Source of the DNA: DAOUET01 sp034430155
GTDB lineage: Bacteria; Chloroflexota; Anaerolineae; Anaerolineales; UBA4823
Length of the DNA stretch: 14,035 bases
Direction: 5' to 3'
Assembly (NCBI GenBank): GCA_034430155.1
Contig: DAOUET010000089.1
Coordinates: forward strand, 1 to 14,035
Positions 6,690-14,035 of the stretch are shown here, piece by piece. Within the stretch, counting starts at the first letter, position 1. The number at the start of each line of letters is the position of its first letter. Under the pieces are notes generated by a model. The model was not told where the DNA came from, did no database searches, and saw nothing but the letters and a program-made list of their open reading frames with translations. The position numbers and the translations under genes are program-made.

Positions 6690-8135
6690 TTGAAAGAATT
6701 AATGAGCCATGCACTGGATGTGGCTACCAGCCGCGGGGCGCAATACGCCGATGTGCGCCTGGTGGAAAACCGCACGGAAAACATAGTGGTCAAAGACGGC
6801 GTGGCGGAAGCCCTCGACAATTCTGAAACCATCGGTTTTGGGGTTCGCCTGCTGGCGGAAGGAGCTTGGGGGTTCGCCTCCAGCCGGGATCTCAACACCA
6901 AGGAGGTCGAGCGGGTCACCGCTCAAGCCCTTGAGCTGGCGCGTGCCTCGGCTCTGGTGCGGGGCGAGAAGGTCGAACTGGGGCCACCGGTGACCAGCCA
7001 GGGCAGCTACCAGACACCCATCGAACAAGACGCCTTCACTATATCGCAGGAGCAGAAGCTGGCCGTGTTAATGGCCGCTGACGCTGAGATGGCTAGGGTA
7101 AAAGGTGTCCGCGTGCGGCGCGGTAACCTGACCTTTATCCGTGAGATCAAGCGCTTCGCCAATAGCGAAGGTGCCTTCACCGAACAAACCATTTACGAAG
7201 CGGGAGGTGGCTTGCAGGCCACTGCGGTTGGCGATGGCGAGGTGCAGGTGCGCTCCTACCCCACCTCCTTTGGCCGCCAGCAGGTAACCGCCGGATGGGA
7301 GGCTATCCTGGCCTGGGACCTGCCCGGTAACGCCCAGCGAGTGGCCAGCCAGGCTGTGGCCCTGTTGACTGCAGACCCCTGTCCCCGTGAGATCACAACC
7401 TCGCTTATCCTGGGAGGCGACCAGGTGGCCCTGCAGGTCCATGAATCCTGCGGGCACCCCATCGAGCTCGATCGGGTCTTCGGGAGCGAAGCCGCTTATG
7501 CGGGTACTTCATTTCTGACAACCGAGAAATTGGGGGTCTTCAAGTACGGTTCGGAGCAGGTCAACATCACGGCGGAAAGCGTACGTCCCTTAGGACTGGG
7601 CACCTTTGGCTGGGACGATGAAGGCCTGCCGGCTCAATCAACCCCGATCATCAAGAACGGTCTGTTCGTAGGTTACCTGATGTCGCGCGAGACGGCCTCC
7701 CAGCTTGGCAAGGTATCCAACGGCTGCATGCGCGCCACCAGCTGGAATCGCATACCATTGATCCGTATGACCAACATCAGCCTGGAGCCGGGAATCTGGG
7801 ATCTTGATGATCTGATCGCCGACACAGACCAGGGTATCTACATGGAGACCAACCGGTCGTGGTCGATTGACGATAAGCGCTACAACTTCCAATTTGGCAC
7901 CGAGATCGGCTACGAGATCAAGGACGGCAAACTGGGGCGAATGCTGCGCAACCCCACCTATACCGGCATCACCCCCGAATTCTGGAACAGCTGCGATGCG
8001 GTTTGCAACCATCAGCATTGGGTCATGTACGGCACGCCCAACTGCGGTAAAGGCCAGCCCACTCAGATCGCCCATACCGGTCACGGGGCCGCGCCGGCTC
8101 GCTTCCGGAACGTGCGGGTGGGTGTCCTCAAATGA
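6690..8135 (+). CDS. tldD: metalloprotease TldD
   Basis: Catalytic subunit of the TldD/TldE peptidase, which degrades unfolded peptides and in E. coli helps mature microcin B17 and remove CcdA. 481 aa, normal length, cytoplasmic. The TTG start is preferred because GGAGGT (6678-6683) lies 6 nt upstream; the next ATG (6702) would be 18 nt away. The zinc site is intact: H251-E252-S-C-G-H256 fits HExxxH, and C452 in GTPNCGKG matches the third ligand expected near the C-terminus. The N-terminal part (YADVRLVENRTENIVVKDG, residues 19-37) and the RATSWNRIPLIRMTNISL segment (348-365) are typical. tldE follows after 78 bp, forming the usual pair. No candidate peptide substrate gene is visible beside it. 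Confidence 0.97.
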   Translation: MKELMSHALDVATSRGAQYADVRLVENRTENIVVKDGVAEALDNSETIGFGVRLLAEGAWGFASSRDLNTKEVERVTAQALELARASALVRGEKVELGPPVTSQGSYQTPIEQDAFTISQEQKLAVLMAADAEMARVKGVRVRRGNLTFIREIKRFANSEGAFTEQTIYEAGGGLQATAVGDGEVQVRSYPTSFGRQQVTAGWEAILAWDLPGNAQRVASQAVALLTADPCPREITTSLILGGDQVALQVHESCGHPIELDRVFGSEAAYAGTSFLTTEKLGVFKYGSEQVNITAESVRPLGLGTFGWDDEGLPAQSTPIIKNGLFVGYLMSRETASQLGKVSNGCMRATSWNRIPLIRMTNISLEPGIWDLDDLIADTDQGIYMETNRSWSIDDKRYNFQFGTEIGYEIKDGKLGRMLRNPTYTGITPEFWNSCDAVCNHQHWVMYGTPNCGKGQPTQIAHTGHGAAPARFRNVRVGVLK

Positions 8136-8213
8136 GGTCCATTGGCATCCCTGCCAGTTATCTTAAACCAGAAAAGATCCAACTGATTCTACAAAAACCA
8201 ACCCGGAGATGAT

Positions 8214-9557
8214 ATGCTCGATGAAACCCAAGCCAAGCAATTAAGTCAAGAAGTACTCCGCCGTTGCCAGGGCCAGCCGGTTGAGGTGGTGATTTCAGCC
8301 CAAGAAAACGCCCTGACCCGCTTTGCAAACAACGCCATCCACCAGAATGTGGCTGAAAGCGACCTGGTCCTGAGGGTTCGTCGCATTATCGGAAAACGCA
8401 TCGGCATAGCTAGTACCAACCGCACCGACGGAGGTGCCCTGGATGAGGTGCTGGAGCAAGCTCAGACCAACGCCCAGGCCAGCCTGGAAGATCCCAATTA
8501 TCCTGGCCTGGCTGGGCCGGCAAATTACCAGGTGGCCAGCGCCTTCGACCAAGCCACGGCAAGCTATCCTGCCGAGCAGCGCGCCCGGCGGGTGGGTGAA
8601 GTATGCCGATTGGCTAAGGAAAGGGGGTTGAACGCCTCCGGAGCATTCTCAACCGGATCCGCAACCCTGGCGGTGGCGAACTCCGAGGGCCTATTCGCCT
8701 TCCACCCTTACACGAAGGCCGACTTCCAAACGGTGATAATGGGCGAAGACTCATCGGGCCGCGCCCAGTCATCGGGTTGGCAAGTCATAGAGATCCCGGT
8801 CGCAGATCTGGGATGGGAAGCCATCCAAAAAGCAGAGCGCGGCAGGCATCCCCAAAAAATCGAACCAAGCCAGTATACAGTGGTATTCGATCCGTATGTA
8901 ACTGAAGATTTACTCCACATGCTTAACCTTTATGGAATAGGCGCCCAGGCAGTCCTGGAAGGGCGTTCGTGGATGAACGACCGCCAGGGAAAGGCAGCCA
9001 TGAGTGAGCTGGTGAGTATCTGGGATGATGGGTTGAATCCCCAGGGCTTACCCATGCCTTTTGATTTTGAAGGCGTACCTAAAGTACGGGTCGATATCGT
9101 TAAAGAAGGGGTGGTGATGGAGCCAGTTTACGATCGCTACACTGCCAATAAAGCCGGGAAAACCAGCAGTGGGCACGCTATGCCACCTATGATGCTCAAC
9201 TTAGGACCACTGGCCACTAACTTGTTTATGGCTGCAGGCACTGCCGGATTGGAAGAGATGATCCGCTCGACCGAGCGCGGTCTCTATATCACTCGCTTCT
9301 GGTATACGAGACTGGTGCATCCCAGGGATTGCGTGGTCACGGGTATGACCCGCGATGGCGTATTTATGATCGAGAAAGGGCATCTGACCCACCCGGTGAA
9401 AAACCTGCGCTTCACCCAATCCTATGTCCAGGCGTTAGCTAAGGTGGAAACCATCAGTAAAGAAACCCGGCTTCTTTTCAGCCAATATGGCAATATGGCC
9501 ATGCGGGTGCCAGCTTTAAAGATCAGGGATTTTAATTTCACAGGGTCGACCGTTTAA
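8214..9557 (+). CDS. tldE: TldE/PmbA, non-catalytic partner of TldD
   Basis: 447 aa from an ATG with GGAG at 8205-8208, 5 nt upstream. The protein shares the TldD/PmbA fold but has no HExxxH motif, as is normal for TldE, which forms the heterodimer that encloses the TldD active site. Typical stretches are RFANNAIHQNVAES (36-49), VANSEGLFAF (154-163), VVFDPYVTEDLL (223-234) and PFDFEGVPK (282-290). It lies 78 bp downstream of tldD with no terminator between them, so co-transcription and equal production are likely. Confidence 0.96.
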   Translation: MLDETQAKQLSQEVLRRCQGQPVEVVISAQENALTRFANNAIHQNVAESDLVLRVRRIIGKRIGIASTNRTDGGALDEVLEQAQTNAQASLEDPNYPGLAGPANYQVASAFDQATASYPAEQRARRVGEVCRLAKERGLNASGAFSTGSATLAVANSEGLFAFHPYTKADFQTVIMGEDSSGRAQSSGWQVIEIPVADLGWEAIQKAERGRHPQKIEPSQYTVVFDPYVTEDLLHMLNLYGIGAQAVLEGRSWMNDRQGKAAMSELVSIWDDGLNPQGLPMPFDFEGVPKVRVDIVKEGVVMEPVYDRYTANKAGKTSSGHAMPPMMLNLGPLATNLFMAAGTAGLEEMIRSTERGLYITRFWYTRLVHPRDCVVTGMTRDGVFMIEKGHLTHPVKNLRFTQSYVQALAKVETISKETRLLFSQYGNMAMRVPALKIRDFNFTGSTV

Positions 9558-9654
9558 GCGGTGTCAAAACTCTTCGAGAAGGCCTCTCGCGAGTACCTGC
9601 AGTGCCATCTTTTAGGCTTCATCCTTGCAGCTCAGGGCAGTAGGAGGCGACTGG

Positions 9655-9945
9655 ATGATTGATTGGGTAAACCTGGGGAGCAACGCCCTGTGGATAGTGG
9701 GTCTGTCGATTGCCCTGGCGACGCTCAGCTACGCCAGCTGGGATGCCTCCAATCACCACGAGAAGCTCCGCGCCCGCTTGAAGAGACCAGGGTTGATGAT
9801 GAGCCTAAATCTAGCAGGCTTAATCTTCTGCCTAGGAATGGCGGCCACCTCCGGCTCCATCCTGGTAGTCATCTTGTGGTTGATCCTGGCGATTACCTTT
9901 GCGACTCAAATCTTTGCAGCTGGATTAAATATGTGGAGAAGATAG
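9655..9945 (+). CDS. small hypothetical membrane protein (three helices)
   Basis: 96 aa from the ATG at 9655, supported by AGGAGG (9642-9647) 7 nt upstream; an earlier in-frame TTG at 9625 lacks such a site. Hydrophobic segments lie near residues 9-28, 46-64 and 68-90, separated by a basic loop (HHEKLRARLKRP, 34-45) that is probably cytoplasmic. No family is recognised. It follows tldE by 97 bp. Its last 21 bp overlap the end of the convergent RNase Z gene, so the two mRNAs would be complementary at their 3' ends unless transcription stops inside the neighbour. Confidence 0.78.
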   Translation: MIDWVNLGSNALWIVGLSIALATLSYASWDASNHHEKLRARLKRPGLMMSLNLAGLIFCLGMAATSGSILVVILWLILAITFATQIFAAGLNMWRR

Positions 9946-10896
9946 GATAGACTCGAATTCCGCTTCCACCTTGATGAACTCCCCCCGTTTTATCTGGAAG
10001 GTGTCAAAATCCCGGGCAACCACGGTGTTCGGCATGATGGCCCGCGCCTCCGCTAAAACCTCGCGATCGCGGTACCGCCGGGAAATGTGGGTCAGAATCA
10101 GGTTTTTGACACCGGCCTGCACAGCCAGCTCGGAAGCCTGACGGGCGGTGAGATGAGAAAATTTTTCTGCCATCTCGGCTTCTTCCTGTAAGTAGGTCGC
10201 CTCGATCACCAAGGTATCGACATCCTGGCAAACCTGGACCAGATCATCGGTGCGACCGGTATCGCCAACGTGTACCAGGCGGGTGCCCGGCCTTTCGAGA
10301 CCAAGCACCTGATCCGGGAAAACCTGGCGACCGTCAGGCAAGGTGACCACCTGGCCGCTCACCAGGTCGCGCCGCCACGGGCCCGGAGGAATGCCCAGGG
10401 CCTCCGCCCGCTCGGGCAAGAAAGGCCGGCGGGATTTTTCCTCGAATAGGTAACCATAACAATCCGGCCCACGATGATACACTGGAAAGGCCGAGACCCT
10501 GAAACCCCCATCCTCGAAGATTACCCCCGGGTGAATCTCAACTAATCGAATTTCCATGGGAGATTTGGCTCCGCGCAACACGACCCCGAAGAGTAAGTCG
10601 CTGATACGCTCCAGTGCCCAACCTCCCCCGAAAATTTCGAGCTGGTCTATCGCCTCCCAACGGGCGAAAGTGGAGAGCAATCCTGCCAAACCCAAGATAT
10701 GGTCCAAGTGACCGTGAGTTATCAAAATGCGGTTCAGACGCTTGAAGCCAATGCCAGATTGCAAAATTTGCCGTTGAGTGCCCTCCCCGCAGTCGATCAA
10801 GAAGCGGTATTCATCGTGTTTGACGACTTGAGCTGAGAGACCCCGCTGGATTGAGGGGGCAGAGGCAGAGGTACCCAGAAATATGATCTCGAACAA
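9925..10896 (-). CDS. rnz: ribonuclease Z (tRNA 3' endonuclease)
   Basis: Zinc endonuclease that cuts tRNA precursors just after the discriminator base so that CCA can be added. 323 aa, short-form length. The start is TTG, with GGAAAGG-like bases just upstream; the protein then opens MFEIIFLGTSASAPS as the family does. The metal ligands are complete: H61-G-H63-L-D65-H66, H141, D212 in HVGDTG and H270 in LILTHIS. IPPGPWRRDLVSGQ (169-182) belongs to the tRNA-clamping part. The usual HEAT motif reads IEAT (231-234) and the HST element reads H248-L-T, small departures from the Bacillus pattern. It is convergent with the gene at 9655. Both tRNA genes in this window lack encoded CCA and are natural substrates. 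Confidence 0.96.
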   Translation of the reverse strand: MFEIIFLGTSASAPSIQRGLSAQVVKHDEYRFLIDCGEGTQRQILQSGIGFKRLNRILITHGHLDHILGLAGLLSTFARWEAIDQLEIFGGGWALERISDLLFGVVLRGAKSPMEIRLVEIHPGVIFEDGGFRVSAFPVYHRGPDCYGYLFEEKSRRPFLPERAEALGIPPGPWRRDLVSGQVVTLPDGRQVFPDQVLGLERPGTRLVHVGDTGRTDDLVQVCQDVDTLVIEATYLQEEAEMAEKFSHLTARQASELAVQAGVKNLILTHISRRYRDREVLAEARAIMPNTVVARDFDTFQIKRGEFIKVEAEFESILSSPHI

Positions 10897-11010
10897 AGTC
10901 TACCTTTCCGTGGGGCATCAAGCTGCGCGGTACGTAACAGTTACAGCGAACCGCACCACGTAAAATGAATTGTACCTTAACTCACCGAGCGGTGGTCATT
11001 CTCGGATTAT

Positions 11011-11105
11011 TGGGAATCCCCGTGGTAAAGGTTAGATGTGGGGGTGTTGGGCGGGTTGCCCCCGCCAAACACCCCCACATATCTACCCCATCACGGAAAA
11101 TCCCA
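11011..11105. repeat. long imperfect inverted repeat with a GC-rich core hairpin
   Basis: The core arms 11036-11055 and 11061-11080 pair at 19 of 20 positions (one G-A mismatch at 11049/11067) around the 5-nt loop TTGCC. Outer arms 11011-11035 and 11081-11105 continue the symmetry imperfectly, sharing TGGGA, CCGTG and GGT-AGAT blocks in the same order. No T-tract follows on either strand, so a simple terminator is unlikely. It may be a palindromic repeat or MITE-like unit, or a transcript-stabilising hairpin. Confidence 0.75.
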
Positions 11106-11221
11106 GAGAGCCTCATTTTCCCACCCGCACGAACCAAGAGGCAGGTAAGGTACGCCCGGAAGATATGACTGCCGGGATCACCAGCCAAATGGGTGTAACC
11201 TTTTTAATTTTGGGTGTTTTA

Positions 11222-11291
11222 ACCGCTAGAGATTCGCCCTCATCAATTTACGGGTTTGTTTATCAACTTCGTAAGAATCGTCTCTGGCGGT
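11222..11291 (+). other. candidate structured RNA element upstream of the Yip1-family gene
   Basis: Positions 11222-11232 pair with 11281-11291 in 11 consecutive pairs, including one T-G (11227/11286) that is stable only in a plus-strand RNA. Inside, TTC (11233-11235) can pair with GAA (11275-11277), and CCC (11237-11239) with GGG (11252-11254). It ends 114 nt before the Yip1 start codon. It matches no riboswitch class I recognise; a leader RNA or a small RNA are both possible. Confidence 0.35.
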
Positions 11292-11405
11292 AGGATCAAA
11301 AGAAAGACTTCCAGATGGTAAGAAAGGAAGGTGGTATGTTTTTAGACTGAAGCCGGTTAACCCTTTTTTAACTCACCAAATACAACCTGGAAAGGAGTTG
11401 AGAAT

Positions 11406-11978
11406 ATGCTTACAAATCGCATCATGGGTGCATTTACCTTCCGGCGTGAGGTATACGCCGATGTTGAGAGAGATACGACCTTCACATCAACAGCCTGGCT
11501 TTTGGTTATCGTGGTCAGCTTCCTCAACCAATTGGGAGCCCACTCTTCCCGTAATATCGTCAGTTGGATTGTCGGCGCCGTTGTGGGCACGATCTTTGTA
11601 GTGATTGGTTTTGCGCTAGGCGCATTTGTGATCAATTGGGTTGGTCAGACGGTTTTTAAAGCCAAAGTCACTTTCGAAGAGCTGGTGCGCACCCTGGGGC
11701 TGGCTTACGTATGGAACGTGGTCGGGTTTGTTGGAATCCTGGCTGGCTTTATCCCGGCTCTTGCCTGCCTCTTAACGCCTGCTCTCTTCATCGCCGGCTT
11801 GATGGGGTTGATCGCCTGGTTCGTAGCAGCTAAGGAAGCCCTCGACCTGGAGTGGTTGCAGGTCATCATCACAGTGGTCATTGGTTGGGTCGTTCTGCTG
11901 GTCATTAACCTTATCGCTGGGGCTGTGCTGGGCTTGTTGGGTTTGACAGCCGCCGGAGTGGGAGGGCTGTTTGGATAA
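11406..11978 (+). CDS. Yip1-family integral membrane protein
   Basis: 190 aa, very hydrophobic and Gly-rich, with about five membrane segments (near 30-44, 52-78, 96-120, 124-141 and 151-182). The N-terminal RIMGAFTFRREVYADVERD resembles the short amphipathic leader of bacterial Yip1-domain proteins, and the middle FKAKVTFEELVRTLGLAYVWNVVG matches the family's typical loop before the third helix, where a small domain-coupling motif precedes a Phe/Tyr-rich strand. AAGGAG lies 8 nt before the ATG. The role of bacterial Yip1 proteins is not settled. It is a single gene between a long leader region and a terminator-like hairpin. An antisense open frame across it is spurious. Confidence 0.8.
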   Translation: MLTNRIMGAFTFRREVYADVERDTTFTSTAWLLVIVVSFLNQLGAHSSRNIVSWIVGAVVGTIFVVIGFALGAFVINWVGQTVFKAKVTFEELVRTLGLAYVWNVVGFVGILAGFIPALACLLTPALFIAGLMGLIAWFVAAKEALDLEWLQVIITVVIGWVVLLVINLIAGAVLGLLGLTAAGVGGLFG

Positions 11979-12100
11979 TTATGATTCTTAACCCGGCAAT
12001 TTTCAATTAAGCTAGAAGTGCACCTCTGAAACAGATCCTTCTTCACCACATTAACATCTTTTCCTGATAAGAGCACAGCCGCAATGGTTGAATAAAGTTT

Positions 12101-12131
12101 AAGAGACAGCCCGCCGATCGAGCTGTCTCTT
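12101..12131. terminator. rho-independent-type hairpin, probably bidirectional
   Basis: AAGAGACAGC (12101-12110) pairs perfectly over 10 bp with GCTGTCTCTT (12122-12131) around an 11-nt loop. The plus strand follows with TTCGGTGTTT, and the minus strand with AAACTTTATT, so the T-tracts are modest. It lies about 120 bp after the Yip1-family gene and upstream of ftsK, a fitting place to separate the two units. Confidence 0.6.
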
Positions 12132-12238
12132 TCGGTGTTTCCACCTATTCCCGGGCGTGTTCGACTGGCGATTTGCTGCAAAAAGGGGTCAATATGAGCT
12201 TCAGAGTAATTCGCCCAAAAGCCCATACAGACCATTTG

Positions 12239-12247
12239 TGCTATAAT
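12239..12247 (+). promoter_or_regulatory. extended -10 promoter of ftsK
   Basis: TGCTATAAT is a perfect TATAAT (12242-12247) with the upstream TG of an extended -10 element. No good -35 box is present. Transcription would start near 12254, leaving a leader of about 16 nt with a weak GGGA (12259-12262) before the ATG at 12270. Confidence 0.6.
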
Positions 12248-12269
12248 GCCAAAGTGTTGGGATGAAATT

Positions 12270-14035
12270 ATGACCGCCCGTAAATCTTCTAAAGCATCCA
12301 AAAAAACCGCCTCAAAATCCAGGAGCAAAGCTACCAAAAACCGCTCTGGCAGTGCCTCAAAGCGCCCGGTACCTAAGCCAGAGCGCTTCTTAAGCAGCCT
12401 GACTCTTGATCGCAAATTGGATTTGTTGGGCGTAGGGATGACCCTGGTCGGCTTGCTCACTTTGCTGAGCTTGCTGTCCAGGGCACACGGGAGTATCACC
12501 GGGTTGTGGGTGACGACCATCAACCGCGCCTTTGGTTGGGGCATGTACCTGCTGCCCATTGGCCTTATCTTGTTGGGATTGTGGTTGATTCTACGCCATT
12601 TCGACCGGCTGCCGCAGCTAGGCTTGGAACGCGCCTTTGGCTTGATTTTGATCTACTTGAACTTACTCACTTGGCTGCATTTCTTCACCTTCCCTCCAGA
12701 TCGAGCCATAAATTTGGCTTTGGCGTCAAGAGGAGGCGGTGGCGGCTACCTGGGAGGCGGCATCCTGGCGGCATTGCGGGCCGGGTTGGGTTGGGGCGGT
12801 ACCGCGGTTGCACTGACGGCCTGGCTCTTGATCGCCCTGGCGCTGGCATTGGACCTCAGCGTTTTAGGCCTCTTCGCATGGGCAACCCCACTGTTAGCTC
12901 GCTTGAAGGGACTTGGTAAGGCCGGCTGGATGCGGCTGGCAGCCATCCTCCCCCCAACCAAATTAACCACAGCCGGAAACGTGGAGGCTCCCAGCGCCCC
13001 AGATGAAGGCAGACTCATTACCGCGCTCCCCCAGGAGGCCCTGGTCGAGGAACGCGAGTGGGTGCTGCCTCAGGTTGACCAGGTCCTGGAAGTGGGAGGC
13101 GATGTCGCCTACGATGCGGAGATAGACAAGCGGCGGGGGCAATTAATTGAAGAAACCCTGGCATCCTTCGGCGCTCCCGCCAGGGTGGTGGAGATCAACC
13201 GCGGGCCTACCATTACCCAGTTTGGCGTGGAACCGGATTACATCGAGTCGCGCGGCGGGCGTATGCGAGTACGGGTGAGCAAGATCAATGCCCTGGCAGA
13301 CGACCTGGCCTTAGTCCTTTCTGCACGCCGGATACGCATCGAAGCGCCGGTACCTAGCAAAGGGTACGTGGGCATCGAGGTGCCTAATGACGAGATCTCC
13401 CTGGTGACCTTGCGAGACGTGATCGAGCAGGAAGCCTTCCAGCGTCTGAAATCCTCCTTGCGCATCGCCTTAGGTCAGGATGTAGCCGGCAATCCTATCG
13501 TGACCAACCTGGCTGCCTTACCCCACCTGCTTATCGCCGGGGCCACCGGCTCGGGTAAATCGGTTTGCGTCAATTCGTTGATCTGCTGCTTGCTGCTGCA
13601 CAACACCCCCGATGATTTGCGGGTTATCATGGTGGACCCCAAGCGGGTGGAACTGACCGGTTACAACGGGATTCCCCATCTATTGGCGCCGGTGGTGGTG
13701 GAGCTGGAAAGGGTGGTAGGGGCTCTTCAATGGGTGGCCCGCGAGATGGACCAGCGCTATCACAAACTGGCCCAGGCTGGGGCTCGCAATATCAACGACT
13801 TCAACAACCGCCTGGCTGCCGTTGGTCAGAAGAAATTGGCCCACCTGGTGGTGATCATCGATGAATTAGCCGACCTGATGATGCTGGCGCCCGACGAGAC
13901 CGAGCGCACCATCACCCGGCTGGCGCAATTGGCGCGCGCCACCGGTATCCACCTGGTGATCGCCACCCAACGCCCTTCGGTGGATGTGGTAACCGGCTTG
14001 ATCAAGGCTAACTTCCCTGCCAGGATAGCTTTCGC
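12270..14035 (+). CDS. ftsK: DNA translocase FtsK/SpoIIIE (3' end beyond the window)
   Basis: Membrane-anchored ATP-driven DNA pump that moves chromosome ends through the closing division septum. The frame is open from the ATG to the window edge: 588 codons plus 2 bases, with no stop. The N-terminus (1-35) is strongly basic and Lys/Ser-rich. About four membrane segments follow (near 51-69, 88-109, 121-140 and 178-205), with a Gly-rich turn SRGGGGGYLGGG (153-164). A short linker leads to the alpha domain (about 285-400, with EINRGPTITQF at 308-318) and the RecA-like beta domain: Walker A GATGSGKS (424-431), VDPKRVEL (455-462), Walker B VVIIDELADLM (527-537) and ATQRPSVDVVTG (565-576). The DNA-reading gamma domain should lie beyond the edge. 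Confidence 0.96.
   Translation, partial: MTARKSSKASKKTASKSRSKATKNRSGSASKRPVPKPERFLSSLTLDRKLDLLGVGMTLVGLLTLLSLLSRAHGSITGLWVTTINRAFGWGMYLLPIGLILLGLWLILRHFDRLPQLGLERAFGLILIYLNLLTWLHFFTFPPDRAINLALASRGGGGGYLGGGILAALRAGLGWGGTAVALTAWLLIALALALDLSVLGLFAWATPLLARLKGLGKAGWMRLAAILPPTKLTTAGNVEAPSAPDEGRLITALPQEALVEEREWVLPQVDQVLEVGGDVAYDAEIDKRRGQLIEETLASFGAPARVVEINRGPTITQFGVEPDYIESRGGRMRVRVSKINALADDLALVLSARRIRIEAPVPSKGYVGIEVPNDEISLVTLRDVIEQEAFQRLKSSLRIALGQDVAGNPIVTNLAALPHLLIAGATGSGKSVCVNSLICCLLLHNTPDDLRVIMVDPKRVELTGYNGIPHLLAPVVVELERVVGALQWVAREMDQRYHKLAQAGARNINDFNNRLAAVGQKKLAHLVVIIDELADLMMLAPDETERTITRLAQLARATGIHLVIATQRPSVDVVTGLIKANFPARIAF

Larger units (their letters stand above)
10897..11405. other. 509-bp intergenic region between rnz and the Yip1-family gene
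   Basis: No protein gene is supported here; short open frames lack ribosome-binding sites and cross the palindrome. Near rnz there is a small perfect palindrome GTAAC-A-GTTAC (10934-10944), which could be a regulator site, and a TACAAT on the minus strand (10969-10974) without a good -35 box. Further right are a long imperfect palindrome (11011-11105) and an 11-bp long-range stem (11222-11291). Just before the Yip1 gene, TTAACC (11357-11362), 18 bp, TACAAC (11381-11386) is a poor promoter match, and AAGGAG (11392-11397) is a good ribosome-binding site. Confidence 0.7.
11979..12269. other. 291-bp intergenic region between the Yip1-family gene and ftsK
   Basis: No gene is supported here. The region holds a terminator-like hairpin (12101-12131) and the ftsK promoter (12239-12247). 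The 120 bp directly after the Yip1 stop show no structure that I can support. Confidence 0.65.

Noticed and set aside
7638..8084. 148-aa minus-strand open frame inside tldD
   Set aside because: Antisense shadow of a conserved coding region.
9575..9589. CGAGA-AGGCC-TCTCG hairpin after tldE as a terminator
   Set aside because: Only 5 bp of stem and no T-tract directly after it.
10965..11293. Short plus- and minus-strand open frames in the rnz-Yip1 gap
   Set aside because: They cross the palindrome, lack ribosome-binding sites, and their translations are dominated by the repeat sequence.
12122..12131. CTGTCTCTT resembling the Tn5 mosaic end used in sequencing adapters
   Set aside because: Only 9 bases match, the sequence then diverges, and the bases form one arm of a perfect local hairpin.
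11705..12559. 284-aa open frame on the minus strand across the Yip1 gene, the gap and the ftsK start
   Set aside because: It runs antisense to two well-supported genes and through their terminator and promoter, has low-complexity Thr/Ala/Pro composition and shows no domain.

Overview
The window is about 55% GC and looks like ordinary chromosomal DNA of an environmental bacterium. The gene flavour suggests Chloroflexota, probably Anaerolineae: a GH16-like lectin-fold hypothetical, an MBL-fold protein with an SHEAPGHN motif, an M19 peptidase with an AWAST segment, a TldD/TldE pair and FtsK with a Lys/Ser-rich N-terminus. This placement is inferred from family resemblance. No phage, insertion sequence, plasmid or CRISPR signal was seen.

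Layout. Bases 42-216 hold tRNA-Phe(GAA) and tRNA-Gly(GCC) on the minus strand, behind a near-consensus promoter (252-280). A lectin-fold hypothetical lies on the minus strand (373-1149). It is divergent from a plus-strand pair (1220-2191): a metallo-beta-lactamase-fold protein with a degenerate metal motif, and a small alpha/beta protein. A plus-strand group follows (2291-5004): mutY, an M19 dipeptidase-family protein and a four-helix membrane protein. Next come two single genes with notably GC-rich codons: a UPF0173 metal-dependent hydrolase (5129-5815) and a cytoplasmic sulfite-oxidase-like molybdoenzyme (5933-6571). The tldD-tldE pair spans 6690-9557. A small three-helix membrane protein (9655-9945) runs tail-to-tail into ribonuclease Z (9925-10896, minus), and their coding ends overlap by 21 bp. 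A 509-bp non-coding stretch holds a long imperfect palindrome and a second stem. A Yip1-family membrane protein (11406-11978), a terminator-like hairpin, and the start of ftsK (12270 to the window end, truncated by the edge) complete the window.

Functional links. Neither tRNA gene encodes CCA, so 3' maturation should need an RNase Z followed by CCA addition; an RNase Z is encoded 10 kb away. Peptide breakdown recurs (M19 family, TldD/E), as does the metallo-beta-lactamase fold (three proteins, two with intact metal motifs and one degenerate). MutY and FtsK are housekeeping genome-maintenance functions.

I found no clear undescribed multi-gene system. The items most worth checking are the duplicated acceptor-strand sequence behind tRNA-Phe, the degenerate MBL protein with its partner, the M19 protein lacking the usual substrate-binding histidine, and the two structured elements between rnz and the Yip1 gene.
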